Source of the DNA: Vibrio natriegens NBRC 15636 = ATCC 14048 = DSM 759
GTDB lineage: Bacteria > Pseudomonadota > Gammaproteobacteria > Enterobacterales > Vibrionaceae
Length of the DNA: 64,000 bases
Direction of reading: 5' to 3'
NCBI RefSeq assembly: GCF_035621455.1
Contig: NZ_CP141822.1
Location: 2,170,001 to 2,234,000 of the forward strand
The stretch's first letter is position 1. The number at the start of each line of letters is the position of its first letter. Shown piece by piece: positions 31,407 through 40,970 of this stretch. The notes under the pieces were generated by a model. That model searched no databases and was not told the DNA's origin. It saw nothing but the letters and a program-made list of their open reading frames with translations. The position numbers and the translations under genes are program-made.

Positions 31407-32105
31407 ATGAATAAATATTTGGCTGAGGCTTTTGGTACGTTCTGGTTGGTACTAGGTGGTTGTGGTAGTGCGGTATTGGCCGCTGGATTTCCCGAAGTCG
31501 GCATCGGACTGTTAGGCGTGGCTCTGGCATTTGGTTTAACCGTTCTCACCATGGCATTTGCTATTGGCCATATTTCCGGCTGCCACTTGAACCCTGCCGT
31601 GACAATTGGCCTTTGGGCTGGCGGTCGTTTTGAGAAGAAAGAGGTTTTACCTTACATCATCGCTCAGGTCATTGGCGGTATCATCGCGGGTGGCGCCTTA
31701 TACGTGATTGCATCGGGTCAAATTGGCTTTGATATTGTCGCCTCAGGATTTGCAGCGAACGGTTACGGTGAGCACTCACCCGGCCAATACTCGATGTTAG
31801 CCGCTTTAGTGACAGAAATCGTCATGACCATGATGTTCTTGATTGTCATTATGGGCGCAACAGACAAACGAGCACCGGAAGGGTTTGGACCAATTGCTAT
31901 CGGCTTGTGCCTCACGCTTATTCATTTAATCAGTATTCCTGTGACAAACACTTCGGTGAACCCTGCACGGAGTACCGCTGTGGCTATTTATCTCGGTGAC
32001 TGGGCCATCTCTCAATTATGGCTGTTCTGGATTGCGCCAATCATTGGGGGTATTGTGGGTGCGATTATCTATAAAAACCTACTGGCTTCAGATTCAAGCA
32101 ATTAA
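31407..32105 (+). CDS. aqpZ: Aquaporin Z
   Basis: 232-residue water channel of the MIP family. Both NPA motifs are present ([10 protein letters not shown] and SVNPARSTA) among six hydrophobic segments. The aromatic/arginine filter Arg follows the second NPA, and the N-terminus [25 protein letters not shown] matches E. coli AqpZ (231 aa). It allows rapid osmotic water flow across the inner membrane. AGGA precedes the ATG. It ends at a perfect bidirectional terminator shared with recR. Confidence 0.96.
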   Translation: MNKYLAEAFGTFWLVLGGCGSAVLAAGFPEVGIGLLGVALAFGLTVLTMAFAIGHISGCHLNPAVTIGLWAGGRFEKKEVLPYIIAQVIGGIIAGGALYVIASGQIGFDIVASGFAANGYGEHSPGQYSMLAALVTEIVMTMMFLIVIMGATDKRAPEGFGPIAIGLCLTLIHLISIPVTNTSVNPARSTAVAIYLGDWAISQLWLFWIAPIIGGIVGAIIYKNLLASDSSN

Positions 32106-32158
32106 CCTTCCTATATGCCGTCGATAAGAAAACAACATCACTCGATAAACAGACAGAA

Positions 32159-32184
32159 AAAAGCCGCTGAATTCAGCGGCTTTT
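32159..32184. terminator. Bidirectional terminator between aqpZ and recR
   Basis: AAAAGCCGCTG-AATT-CAGCGGCTTTT, an 11-bp perfect stem centred on GAATTC. It serves aqpZ and the convergent apt-dnaX-ybaB-recR operon. Confidence 0.93.
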
Positions 32185-32185
32185 A

Positions 32186-32785
32186 TTATAATTTGTGTCG
32201 ACCTAACAGTGAGTGTGACAAGGTGGTGCCATCAACAAGTTCAAGTTCACCGCCAACAGGAACACCATGTGCAATTCGGCTTGCCTCGACTTGATGCTCT
32301 CTGCACAATTCCGCGATGTAATGTGCCGTAGCTTCACCTTCTACCGTTGGGTTGGTAGCCAGAATCACTTCAGTAATATCACCTCGGCGAAGACGATAAT
32401 CGAGCACATCTAAGCCAATATCACTTGGACCGATACCATCAAGCGGAGATAAATGCCCCATCAAAACAAAGTATCGTCCGGAGTATTGTCCTGTCGCCTC
32501 TACGGCTGCGATGTCTGCCGGGCTTTCCACCACACAGATCTGACCGTTTTCCTGTCTTTTAGGATTGGTACAAATATGGCAGATGTCTTCTTCAGTAAAA
32601 GTACGGCACTCTGAGCAATGGCCAATTTCCGTCATTGCCTGACTAAGAGCATCGGCGAGCTGTAAGCCGCCTTTTCTATCTCGCTGTAACAAATGAAAGG
32701 CCATACGCTGCGCCGACTTGGGGCCAACCCCAGGTAGACAACGTAAGGCCTCCATCAATTGTTCCAGCATATGACTGGTACGCAT
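32186..32785 (-). CDS. recR: Recombination mediator RecR
   Basis: 199-residue RecF-pathway protein that, with RecO, helps load RecA on gapped DNA. The N-terminal helix-hairpin-helix is [19 protein letters not shown]. The C4 zinc finger is [16 protein letters not shown] and the Toprim domain includes [15 protein letters not shown]. It is the last gene of the apt-dnaX-ybaB-recR run, as in E. coli, starting 30 bp after ybaB. Confidence 0.97.
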   Translation of the reverse strand: MRTSHMLEQLMEALRCLPGVGPKSAQRMAFHLLQRDRKGGLQLADALSQAMTEIGHCSECRTFTEEDICHICTNPKRQENGQICVVESPADIAAVEATGQYSGRYFVLMGHLSPLDGIGPSDIGLDVLDYRLRRGDITEVILATNPTVEGEATAHYIAELCREHQVEASRIAHGVPVGGELELVDGTTLSHSLLGRHKL

Positions 32786-32815
32786 TGAAAATCCGCTTAA
32801 TTAGATTTCAGCAGA

Positions 32816-33145
32816 TTAGAATGGCATTTTCATACCTGGTGGTAGTTGCATACCGCCAGTTACAGAAGCCATTTTCTCTTTTTGAGTTTCTTCAACGCGA
32901 CGAGCCGCATCGTTGAATGCAGCCGCAATCAAATCTTCCAGCATTTCTTTGTCGTCTTCCATCAAACTTTCATCGATGTCAACACGACGTACATTGTGGC
33001 TACCAGTGATTGTAACTTTAACTAGACCAGCACCAGACTCGCCAGTTACTTCCATATTCGCGATTTCTTCTTGAAGCTTTTGCATGCGATCTTGCATTTG
33101 CTGGGCTTGCTTCATAAGGTTGCCCATACCGCCTTTACCAAACAT
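32816..33145 (-). CDS. ybaB: YbaB/EbfC nucleoid-associated protein
   Basis: 109-residue DNA-binding nucleoid protein ([20 protein letters not shown] at the start, a coiled helix, then [21 protein letters not shown] core and Met/Pro-rich tail [10 protein letters not shown]). It forms dimers that bind DNA non-specifically. The ATG at 33145 is preferred because it gives the family N-terminus and has AGAGAGA upstream; the frame to 33193 is leader. It sits between dnaX and recR as in E. coli and most gamma-proteobacteria. Confidence 0.96.
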   Translation of the reverse strand: MFGKGGMGNLMKQAQQMQDRMQKLQEEIANMEVTGESGAGLVKVTITGSHNVRRVDIDESLMEDDKEMLEDLIAAAFNDAARRVEETQKEKMASVTGGMQLPPGMKMPF

Positions 33146-33389
33146 GTTTATCTCTCTGGTTTGTGATACCAATCGTAGTAAATAACTGGTCATTCTAGCT
33201 TGTTAAAATACTCGATAACATCGTTGCAACTTTTCATTGTAGAATAACTACTTATCGAAAAATTACGCCTTGTCCTCAAGTATTTTTCCTGCGCTATTTC
33301 TGCTCATTTATTTACTGTGATTGCTATGAGGTGTTGCATCAATTAATGGGGTTATGACTTAACGTTTTCAACCCCACTCCGTTCGATTA

Positions 33390-35540
33390 TTAGATAGGGC
33401 GCACGCTATCTTTCACAAGCTCTGCAGCAAATCGACGTTCAATAAAATGAACGTTTGGATCGTTTTCCAGACTATTCAGCGCTTGTTGTAACTTTTCTTG
33501 ATAGAGTCGATCTCGCAATTCTAACGGTGTCTCACCAGCATCACTAATTTCCACTGTTAAATGGCAATCTTCACCCAAAAGCGTATTTAGAGCTTTGAGC
33601 AATTCACCTTGTGCTCTATCTGTATTTAAGTGTGCCTGAGCACTTCTCAGCTGCAAAGAAACGGTGGAACCTTCTTTACTATAATGTGAGTTTAGCGCAA
33701 GTTGCTCCACCAGCTTAGGCATGTTCATCAGACTGATGAGTTTTGCCCACTCATTTTGCTCTAGAGACTCATCGACCAGCTTTTGCGCCATTTCAGGTGT
33801 TTTTTCATGCTCAAGCGCTTGTTTGAGCTGCGTAGGTGTCAGTTTCGTATTAACTTTCGTCTCAGCAGGTTTGCTTGGACGCCAGCGATACGCTTCTTCA
33901 ACGACTTGCTCTTCCGATTGAGGCATTGAGCTTGGCGACACCTGCGCGGAACTGCCGTGTCTTTGCGCGACACGATCAAGAACCGACTCTGGTTTAGCAG
34001 ATGTCGCTTTAGGCTTTTTTGGACCACCACTTTGCTGCGGGGCACTTTGTTGTAAACCCTGACGCTGAGAGCGAAGTTGGTGACGTAAACCACTTAAGCC
34101 GCCACGAGACGGTGCTGCTTGAACCCGCTCTGACGCTTGCTGAGGTTGAGCCTGAGGCGCAGGGTTCTCACTCATTGGTGGCGCCATATCATATTGAGCA
34201 GGTGGCACTTCGTACTCAGCCGGTTGATACTCTGGCTGGTATTGAGGCGCTTCCTGCATTGGAGCCTGATTGTTGACTACAGGCTGGCTTACTGGCTGAT
34301 TAACTGGTTGCGGTGACGACACTTGCGACGGACGCGACTGCGGGGGTTGAACCGACGCTTGTTGATTTGGCGTAGCATTACCCTGGCTCGATCGAGCTGC
34401 CGGCGCTGTTTGTTGCGTTGGAGCCGCAGTAGAAATAGTGTTAGCAACGTTATTCGCCGACGGACGAAATGCCATCATGCGCAATACGATCATTTCCATG
34501 CCAACACGGCCGTTTGGTGACAATGAGAGATCTTCACGACCTTTTATCGCAACTTGATAATAAAGCTGCACATCTTGTGGGCTGAGCGCTTTACTTAATA
34601 ATTCTATTTTTTCTGCATCAGGCTGAGCTTGATCTAAAGTAGATGGCAAAGCTTGATACATAGCAATTCGATGTAATTGGGAAGCCAACTGTTGCAACAG
34701 GCCGTCCCACTCAACGCCATTGGACGCCAGTTGTTGAATTTTCTCTATCGCTTGCTGAGGCTGCTTGCTACTGATCGACTCAAGTAAGTGAATCGCCTGA
34801 TCGGTGTCGATCGTGCCTAGCATATGGCTAACGGTATCCACTTGTACCACACCATTGCCTAAAGCTATCGCTTGATCAGTCAGGCTCAGTGCATCACGCA
34901 TACTTCCATCAGCCGCATGGGAAATCATACCCAAAGCTTTAGACTCTGCTGAGACCTGCTCTTGCTCAAGGATATAATCAAGCTGCTGGTGAATCTCATC
35001 AACACTGATTGGCTTCAGATGGAACTGCAGACAACGAGACAAAATCGTCACAGGCAGCTTTTGCGGATCGGTTGTCGCCAGTAAGAACTTAACGTATTCC
35101 GGCGGCTCTTCCAGTGTTTTCAACAGTGCATTGAAAGAGTGACGCGACAACATGTGTACTTCATCGATGAGGTACACCTTAAAGCGTCCGCGAGCAGGCT
35201 TGTATTGAACGTTGTCTAACAGTTCACGAGTGTCTTCAACTTTAGTACGTGAGGCCGCATCGATTTCTAGCAGGTCAACAAATCGACCCTCATCGATTTC
35301 GCGGCAAGTATCACATTGACCACAAGGGGTTGCGGTAATACCGGTTTCACAGTTCAGCCCTTTGGCGAACAAACGGCCGATACTCGTCTTACCAACACCA
35401 CGAGTACCACTAAACAAGTACGCATGATGGAGTCGATTTTGCGCTAACGCATTCTCCAATGCCGTCAGGACATGTTTCTGTCCCACGACTTGGTCAAACT
35501 TATTAGGACGCCATTTTCGCGCTAAAGCTAAATAACTCAT
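33390..35540 (-). CDS. dnaX: DNA polymerase III subunits tau and gamma
   Basis: Clamp-loader subunit (716 aa tau). Walker A is SGTRGVGKTSIGR, a zinc module CETGITATPCGQCDTC follows, Walker B is LIDEVHML and sensor 1 is FLLATTDPQKLPVTILSRC. Residues about 375-500 are a Pro/Gln-rich linker, much longer than in E. coli (643 aa). Domains IV-V (AYRWRPSKPAE onward) bind DnaB and alpha. An A-AAA-AAG slippery site with a downstream hairpin predicts a 510-residue gamma product. It lies 8 bp after apt and 245 bp before ybaB; a TGGGGTT/AACCCCA stem at 33347-33376 may end or slow transcription. Confidence 0.97.
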   Translation of the reverse strand: MSYLALARKWRPNKFDQVVGQKHVLTALENALAQNRLHHAYLFSGTRGVGKTSIGRLFAKGLNCETGITATPCGQCDTCREIDEGRFVDLLEIDAASRTKVEDTRELLDNVQYKPARGRFKVYLIDEVHMLSRHSFNALLKTLEEPPEYVKFLLATTDPQKLPVTILSRCLQFHLKPISVDEIHQQLDYILEQEQVSAESKALGMISHAADGSMRDALSLTDQAIALGNGVVQVDTVSHMLGTIDTDQAIHLLESISSKQPQQAIEKIQQLASNGVEWDGLLQQLASQLHRIAMYQALPSTLDQAQPDAEKIELLSKALSPQDVQLYYQVAIKGREDLSLSPNGRVGMEMIVLRMMAFRPSANNVANTISTAAPTQQTAPAARSSQGNATPNQQASVQPPQSRPSQVSSPQPVNQPVSQPVVNNQAPMQEAPQYQPEYQPAEYEVPPAQYDMAPPMSENPAPQAQPQQASERVQAAPSRGGLSGLRHQLRSQRQGLQQSAPQQSGGPKKPKATSAKPESVLDRVAQRHGSSAQVSPSSMPQSEEQVVEEAYRWRPSKPAETKVNTKLTPTQLKQALEHEKTPEMAQKLVDESLEQNEWAKLISLMNMPKLVEQLALNSHYSKEGSTVSLQLRSAQAHLNTDRAQGELLKALNTLLGEDCHLTVEISDAGETPLELRDRLYQEKLQQALNSLENDPNVHFIERRFAAELVKDSVRPI
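33984..34020 (-). promoter_or_regulatory. Programmed -1 frameshift cassette in dnaX
   Basis: On the coding strand CCA-AAA-AAG places the heptamer A-AAA-AAG (34014-34020) in frame, 7 nt before a hairpin CGAC(A)TCTG-CTAAAC-CAGAGTCG (33984-34006). After a -1 slip one GCC codon is read and then TAA (34009-34011). The E. coli dnaX site has the same heptamer, one extra codon and then a stop. Confidence 0.85.
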
Positions 35541-35548
35541 TGAATGTA

Positions 35549-36094
35549 TTAATGTCCTTCGAAATCGCAGATGCTGTACACATTTAGACCTAACACTTCT
35601 AAACGCTTATCACCACCGATTTCAGGTAGATTGATAACGAATGCAGCATGCTCAACTTCCCCACCTAATTGGCGAATCAGTTTCGTTGTTGCTTCGATAG
35701 TACCGCCAGTTGCTAGCAAATCGTCGACAACAAGTACTTTGTCACCTTCTACGATCGCGTCAGTATGGATTTCTAATGTATCCATGCCGTACTCTAACTC
35801 ATATGACTGAGCAATCGTTGGACGTGGCAGTTTTCCTGGCTTACGTACTGGAACAAAACCCACACCTAGCTCAAGCGCTAGTGGCGCACCAAATAGGAAA
35901 CCGCGCGCTTCTGTACCCACAACTTTTGTAAATCCCATCGCTTTGTAACGTTCAACCAATAGGCCAATAGTCGCCTGATACGCTTTCGCGTCTTCTAGCA
36001 GACTGGTCACGTCACGGAAAAGGATGCCTGGTTTTGGGTAATCTTGGATGCTTTTGATGCTAGATTTGATCAGTGAAATTGTTTCTGTAGTCAT
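35549..36094 (-). CDS. apt: Adenine phosphoribosyltransferase
   Basis: 181-residue purine-salvage enzyme making AMP from adenine and PRPP. The PRPP-binding motif is [17 protein letters not shown] at about residues 120-136; [14 protein letters not shown] and [12 protein letters not shown] are further family blocks. It is first in the apt-dnaX-ybaB-recR run, with only 8 bp to dnaX, matching the E. coli order. The coordinates agree with E. coli Apt length (183 aa). Confidence 0.97.
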   Translation of the reverse strand: MTTETISLIKSSIKSIQDYPKPGILFRDVTSLLEDAKAYQATIGLLVERYKAMGFTKVVGTEARGFLFGAPLALELGVGFVPVRKPGKLPRPTIAQSYELEYGMDTLEIHTDAIVEGDKVLVVDDLLATGGTIEATTKLIRQLGGEVEHAAFVINLPEIGGDKRLEVLGLNVYSICDFEGH

Positions 36095-36219
36095 AATACC
36101 GATTTACTTAGATTGGCTCATCACCCTCTCGCTATCTCAGTATCACGAGGGCAACGAACAATAGGTTTTCATCGCTATGTGTTTATATTCGTAAACTCAC
36201 AGGTGCTGAAAATACAAAC

Positions 36220-36238
36220 GCCCACTCGAAGAGCGGGC
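36220..36238 (-). terminator. Probable terminator of ybaN
   Basis: On the minus strand GCCCGCT-CTTCG-AGTGGGC (7-bp stem, one G-U) is followed by GTTTGTATTTT. Confidence 0.6.
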
Positions 36239-36256
36239 ACACTATTCCCTACAATA

Positions 36257-36649
36257 TTAGTGATTTTCTTCTCGGTCAGCAACCGGCTCAATCACAGGTA
36301 GCCGCATAAACCAGCTAAGTAAAACGATTGCCATTCCTAAAAGTGCAATTTTCACCCAAACGACAGGGACAACAACAATTGAAATCGTAAAGCTGATCAC
36401 AATAAAAATCGCGCCACGTTGTTTTACTTTAGGCTCAACGGATCTATTTTGATTCCAGTTATACAAAATAGGGCCAAACGTATTGTGATTATGTAACCAA
36501 TGATGGAATGCTGGGCTGCCTCGCACAAAACACGCACTGGCGAGCAAGATAAATGGAGTAGTTGGTAGTAGAGGAAGGACAATTCCGGCTATGCCGAGCA
36601 AAATGCAGAGTCCACCAACGATATTGAATAAGTAACGCTTAATACGAAT
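36257..36649 (-). CDS. ybaN: YbaN-family (DUF454) inner-membrane protein, probable ATT start
   Basis: Small membrane protein with three to four hydrophobic segments; IAGIVLPLLPTTPFILLASACF and GSPAFHHWLHNH are hallmarks of YbaN (DUF454). Function is unknown. The only ATG/GTG/TTG start in frame is a TTG at 36601, which cuts off the first helix. Reading upstream, the frame stays open to a TAG at 36671-36673 and gives RIKRYLFNIVGGLCILL, matching the family N-terminus. No ATG exists there, but ATT at 36647-36649 follows TGGAGTTCACC at ideal spacing. I therefore place the start at this ATT (130 aa), as in infC and pcnB. Confidence 0.8.
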   Translation of the reverse strand: MRIKRYLFNIVGGLCILLGIAGIVLPLLPTTPFILLASACFVRGSPAFHHWLHNHNTFGPILYNWNQNRSVEPKVKQRGAIFIVISFTISIVVVPVVWVKIALLGMAIVLLSWFMRLPVIEPVADREENH

Positions 36650-36678
36650 GGTGAACTCCAGAAACGATAGCTAGTTTG

Positions 36679-36807
36679 TTAGCCCGCGTAGCCGTTGAAT
36701 ACACGCAGCCAGGTTAACGTTGCAGGTAATGTTGGGATCATAAGTACTGCAATGAAACCTAAAAAGTACAAAATATTATAAGGCTCTTTAAACTCTTTGT
36801 CTGCCAT
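36679..36807 (-). CDS. Small single-span membrane protein
   Basis: 42-residue protein starting MADKEFKEPYNILYFLGF, with one strong hydrophobic segment (about residues 12-30, ILYFLGFIAVLMIPTLPA) and ending LRVFNGYAG. GAGAAGAAAC lies before the ATG at 36807; an open frame to 36861 is not needed. I do not recognise a named family. Its position upstream of ybaN on the same strand suggests co-transcription. The charged N-terminus and Pro-rich end of the helix look like a genuine small membrane protein rather than chance. Confidence 0.55.
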   Translation of the reverse strand: MADKEFKEPYNILYFLGFIAVLMIPTLPATLTWLRVFNGYAG

Positions 36808-36984
36808 GATGTTTCTTCTCACTATTTGACTTTGCTTCTCCCATGCCGCAACGTTAAGCACACGTTACACAAATGGGTCATTATTGTTTAGGCGCTGACT
36901 ATACCTTATACAGGCGGTGATAAACACAAACAAAAAGTAAGGTTATTAATCTATCAATACGATTGAATGGCTCGAAAACGATAT

Positions 36985-37011
36985 AAAAAAAGCAGCATTA
37001 TTGCTGCTTTT
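36985..37011 (-). terminator. Terminator of the RssB-like gene
   Basis: AAAAGCAGCA-TTAT-TGCTGCTTTT, a 10-bp perfect stem; the A-run at its left is the T-tract for the minus-strand gene ending at 37038. Confidence 0.9.
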
Positions 37012-37037
37012 CGTTTACCAGATTCGTATCTAGTGAA

Positions 37038-38135
37038 TTATTCGTGGCGAGTGATATTTAGGCTAAAACTTGAAGAGCCCAGACATCCGATAGACAACTG
37101 CCCAGCGGTATTTAGCGGCAAGTCCCTGGTGATGAAGTTTTTCAAGCTGCCACCACCCAAGCTATTTCCTGCTGCGATATGCTGGTTAGAATCACCATTT
37201 GACCACTGGCTATCTAAACCCGCAGGCAAAATCGAGACCGTAGATGACGCCAAATCTGCAACGCCAAACACAGCATTAATTGGCCCTGCACATTCCGAGC
37301 ATTCAATACCCTTCTCAATGATTCCCACCATGTCTTTAAGATCGGCACTAAAGTTCTTTAAGTTGCGTAGGTAATCATCAAATAATGCGCGTATGAGTAA
37401 AGTGGTCCCTACTCCGCTGTTACTTTGGGAAGCAGAGTCCACCAAGTAGAAAGCAAACTGTCCATTCATCAGCCAACGATAATCGAACACCAACGGCATT
37501 ACGTCTGTCGATTGAAGTAGCCGGTATGAACAACGCCAGTCTCCTTGAGAAGCATCCTTATCCGGTAATAGTGCATGAAGCAAATCTCTTGCCGCATTCG
37601 GGTTTTCTTGCAAGTACTCTAAATGCCAGTGAAGCTCTTGTTCATCTGGTATTTCTCCACCATCATCAACCCTGAACCATTGACTTGAAAAGTCACGTTG
37701 TTCAGAAAAATGACAGTCACAATCCTCAAGCGTATTATCGATAGCTTGTGTTAAATGTTTATAGTTACCTATCGGTTTGGGAAGAAAGTCTTTAATACCA
37801 AAACGCAACGCCTTTGCAACGTCTGACATTTCATCCGTGCCAGACACCACTATAAGCGGCAACGATGGATATTCCAGGCTGACTTCTTCGACGAACTCTA
37901 TACCATCCAACAACGGCATAGATAAATCACATAAGACAAGATCGGGTTGGCATTCCCTAAGTTGTTGAAGTGCGTCTAAGCCATTTTCAGCTTCTACTAC
38001 CTCAAAACCCTGACTTTCTAAATAGGCATTAGTTACATTGCGAAAAATGGCATCATCATCCACTAACATAATGAGTTTATGATGAACCGCTTCCTGCGCC
38101 GAGACCATTGCCGTATGACTGTGAGCCTTAAACAT
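37038..38135 (-). CDS. rssB: RssB-like response regulator with PP2C-type output domain
   Basis: 365-residue response regulator. The receiver domain (about 22-140) has acidic residues LVDDDA, the phospho-acceptor in LVLCDLSMPLLDG, Thr/Ser in VVSGTDEM and Lys in FLPKPIG. The C-terminal part (SYRLLQ, LVFDYRWL, FAFYLVDSAS, TTLLIRALF) aligns by eye with the degenerate PP2C domain of E. coli RssB, the adaptor that delivers sigma-S to ClpXP. The start at 38135 (MFKAHSHTA) is preferred to 38150. The N-terminal extension of about 20 residues is longer than in E. coli. No rssA is next to it. The adaptor role is inferred. Confidence 0.8.
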   Translation of the reverse strand: MFKAHSHTAMVSAQEAVHHKLIMLVDDDAIFRNVTNAYLESQGFEVVEAENGLDALQQLRECQPDLVLCDLSMPLLDGIEFVEEVSLEYPSLPLIVVSGTDEMSDVAKALRFGIKDFLPKPIGNYKHLTQAIDNTLEDCDCHFSEQRDFSSQWFRVDDGGEIPDEQELHWHLEYLQENPNAARDLLHALLPDKDASQGDWRCSYRLLQSTDVMPLVFDYRWLMNGQFAFYLVDSASQSNSGVGTTLLIRALFDDYLRNLKNFSADLKDMVGIIEKGIECSECAGPINAVFGVADLASSTVSILPAGLDSQWSNGDSNQHIAAGNSLGGGSLKNFITRDLPLNTAGQLSIGCLGSSSFSLNITRHE

Positions 38136-38432
38136 ACCTTTACACCTCACATAGGTCAGTCAAAAACAAGTTTTTATTAAGTCTTTATTATTGTTGTACT
38201 TTTATCGATGAATCCCCCGCCATTTAAAGGCTTAGGTGGTCTCACCTCGTTATAAAACGTAGTCTGAAAAAGGCGTTTATACAAATATTCATTGGAATAG
38301 CATAGCTATATCAATGTTTGCTCGTAGCGGCCTGGTGTGGTCAAATAGTGCAACATGTTGACTTAAAGCAATCTTTCATAGCAAAGTTAATTATAAATTA
38401 GCGTCAATTAGTAACTTAATGTGTCTGGAAAT

Positions 38433-39308
38433 ATGAAATTAGATGATTTAAACCTATTTCGATTGGTTGTCGAAAATGGGAGCTATACAGCAACTTCGCG
38501 AAAAACTATGATTCCGGTTGCGACCATCACCCGACGCATTCAAGCGCTAGAAGACTCTGTTAATCTTCGACTACTGAACCGTCATGCTCGTAAGCTTTCT
38601 CTTACCGAAGCTGGTGAACGCTTTTACAAAGAATGTTCACCACTACTGCAAAGCCTAACTTCTACCGCCGAGGAAATTACAGACGACTGTCGTGGCGCAT
38701 CCGGGCGAATCAAAATATCGGCTCCGTACAATCTAACAAAACGTATGATGATGCCGATGTTCAATGGCTTTATGAAGCAGTACCCCGATATAAATATTGA
38801 GCTAACAACAGAAAATAACGCGGATAAACTCGATCCAACAGAATGGGATGTCATCTTCCGAGTAGGTCCACAGCGTGACTCCAGCCTGATTGCTCGTAAA
38901 GTGGGCGAAGTAAAAGACATTTTGGTTGCGAGCCCTGACTACCTTGCGGTAAACCCAGCACCAGAGCACGCTGAGGAGCTTTCTAATCACTCTCTGCTTA
39001 AAGGCTACCCTTTAATCAAGTGGACACTGAAAAACAGTAAGGGAGAGTCTGTCGTAAACACGGATCGTGCACGCTTTCAGGCTAATGCACTGAATGTGGT
39101 TCGCAGTACCTGCTCTGAAGGCCTGGGCATCACTTTGATGCCGAATGTTATGGTCAAAGAATACATCGAACGTGGTGACTTAATTCGTATTCTGCCAGAC
39201 TGGAGTGCTAACCCTCGCGATATCTATATGCTGTATAATCATAAAGATCATTTGCCAGAAAAAGTACGCCTCTTCATCGACTACGTGATTGCTTATAACA
39301 TTCACTAA
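38433..39308 (+). CDS. LysR-family transcriptional regulator
   Basis: 291-residue LTTR. The N-terminal winged helix is LDDLNLFRLVVENGSYTATS, then IPVATITRRIQALEDSVNLRLLNRHARKLSLTEAGERF, a clear LysR signature. The C-terminal substrate-binding domain contains RIKISAPYNLTKRMMMPMF and ITLMPNVMVKEYI. The ATG at 38433 is used; a GTG at 38421 could add four residues. The neighbours are the RssB-like gene (divergent, about 300 bp apart) and purF (convergent), neither an obvious target, so its regulon is unknown. The AT-rich gap 38136-38432 holds no further gene that I can support. Confidence 0.9.
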   Translation: MKLDDLNLFRLVVENGSYTATSRKTMIPVATITRRIQALEDSVNLRLLNRHARKLSLTEAGERFYKECSPLLQSLTSTAEEITDDCRGASGRIKISAPYNLTKRMMMPMFNGFMKQYPDINIELTTENNADKLDPTEWDVIFRVGPQRDSSLIARKVGEVKDILVASPDYLAVNPAPEHAEELSNHSLLKGYPLIKWTLKNSKGESVVNTDRARFQANALNVVRSTCSEGLGITLMPNVMVKEYIERGDLIRILPDWSANPRDIYMLYNHKDHLPEKVRLFIDYVIAYNIH

Positions 39309-39368
39309 GTCACTCTCATGAGAGCGGGGTAGACTCCCCCGCTTAAGTAAGAGATAGCGACCTAAAAC

Positions 39369-39399
39369 AAAAAACCAGAGCATTAAGCTCTGGTTTTTT
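39369..39399. terminator. Bidirectional terminator between LysR gene and purF
   Basis: AAAAAACCAGAGC-ATTAA-GCTCTGGTTTTTT, a 13-bp perfect stem with both tails. A second GC-rich hairpin (AGCGGGG/CCCCGCT, 39323-39343) without T-tract precedes it. Confidence 0.93.
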
Positions 39400-39419
39400 A
39401 GTTCATAAGGAAGCGAAAA

Positions 39420-40934
39420 TTACGCGCCTTCGTTATGAAGCTCTAGGTTCGCTAAATCTTGCTGAATCTCACGTTGAGTTTTTGCATCATCGTTACGCAA
39501 GCCATCTAGGAAGTCTAGGTACTGCTGATCAATGTCACCCGTCACATACTCACCGTTAAATACCGATGTATCAAACTGGGTGATGTCTTGGTTACCAAGG
39601 CCAACGGCTTGAACTAAATCCTCAAGCTTTTGGTAGATCAACGCATCTGCGCCAATATGCTTACAGATAGTCTCGTTGTCACGACCATGAGCGATTAGCT
39701 CGGTAGCACTTGGCATGTCGATACCGTAAACGTTCGGGAAACGAACTTCTGGAGCAGCTGAGACCATGTATACACGTTTCGCACCAGAGTCACGAGCCAT
39801 CTCAATGATCTGCTCTGACGTCGTACCACGAACGATAGAGTCATCAACCAAAAGTACATTCTTGTCTTTAAATTCAGAACGAATCGCGTTCAGTTTACGG
39901 CGTACAGACTTCTTACGCTGTTGTTGACCCGGCATGATGAACGTACGGCCTACATAGCGGTTTTTCACAAAGCCTTGACGGTATGGTTTGTCGATAGCTT
40001 GTGCAATTTGCAGAGCAATATCACACGAGGTTTCTGGAATTGGGATAACAACGTCGATATCAAGATCAGCGTAGTCTTCACTGATACGTTCACCTAGCTT
40101 TTTACCCATTTCAACGCGAGCGCTGTAAACAGAAATTTTATCAATGAATGAGTCAGGACGAGCAAAGTAAACAAACTCAAAGATACATGGGTTTAGCTTT
40201 GGATTATCTGCACATTGTTTAGTGTATAGCTCACCATCGAAAGTTGCGTAAACCGCTTCACCTGGTGCCACGTCTCGAACAAAGTCAAAACCTACTGCAT
40301 CAAGAGCAACAGACTCAGATGCCACCATGTATTCAGTACGACCCTTTTCTTCGCGTTTACCCAAACAAAGAGGACGAATGCCATTCGGGTCACGGAATGC
40401 AATCATACCGTGGCCAATGATCATTGCAGTTACTGCGTATGCGCCGCGAATTGTACGATGGACGTTAGTCACCGCGCGGAAGACGTCTTCTGTCGTTACA
40501 TTGCCTTTCACAGAATCGATTTCGTGAGCAAGCACGTTCAGCAACACTTCTGAATCTGACGTCGTGTTGATGTGGCGACGGTCTTTTTCAAACAGCTTTT
40601 GGCGAACTTCGTGAGCGTTGGTTAAGTTACCATTGTGGGCAAGTGTAATACCGAAAGGAGAGTTTACGTAGAAAGGCTGAGCTTCTGAAGCACTTGAACT
40701 GCCAGCAGTTGGGTAGCGTACATGACCGATACCAACTTCACCTTGCAAGCGTTGCATATGTTTTGCTTCGAACACATCCTTGACTAAACCGTTCGCCTTA
40801 CGCAGACGAAAACGATTGCTTTCTATGGTACAAATACCCGCTGCATCTTGGCCACGATGCTGTAACACCGTTAACGCGTCATAAATAGACTGGTTTACAG
40901 GGGTTGTGCCCACGATTCCAACAATACCACACAT
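39420..40934 (-). CDS. purF: Amidophosphoribosyltransferase
   Basis: 504-residue first committed enzyme of de novo purine synthesis. The N-terminal nucleophile Cys2 is present ([15 protein letters not shown]), so the glutaminase domain is intact. The C-terminal PRTase domain has the PRPP motif [17 protein letters not shown]. It lies 36 bp after cvpA, and both follow a PurR operator at 41510-41525. The order dedD-cvpA-purF and the length (E. coli 505 aa) match E. coli. Confidence 0.98.
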   Translation of the reverse strand: MCGIVGIVGTTPVNQSIYDALTVLQHRGQDAAGICTIESNRFRLRKANGLVKDVFEAKHMQRLQGEVGIGHVRYPTAGSSSASEAQPFYVNSPFGITLAHNGNLTNAHEVRQKLFEKDRRHINTTSDSEVLLNVLAHEIDSVKGNVTTEDVFRAVTNVHRTIRGAYAVTAMIIGHGMIAFRDPNGIRPLCLGKREEKGRTEYMVASESVALDAVGFDFVRDVAPGEAVYATFDGELYTKQCADNPKLNPCIFEFVYFARPDSFIDKISVYSARVEMGKKLGERISEDYADLDIDVVIPIPETSCDIALQIAQAIDKPYRQGFVKNRYVGRTFIMPGQQQRKKSVRRKLNAIRSEFKDKNVLLVDDSIVRGTTSEQIIEMARDSGAKRVYMVSAAPEVRFPNVYGIDMPSATELIAHGRDNETICKHIGADALIYQKLEDLVQAVGLGNQDITQFDTSVFNGEYVTGDIDQQYLDFLDGLRNDDAKTQREIQQDLANLELHNEGA

Positions 40935-40970
40935 GTCCTAATCCTCGATTTGCGACAGTAGCTGGCACTA

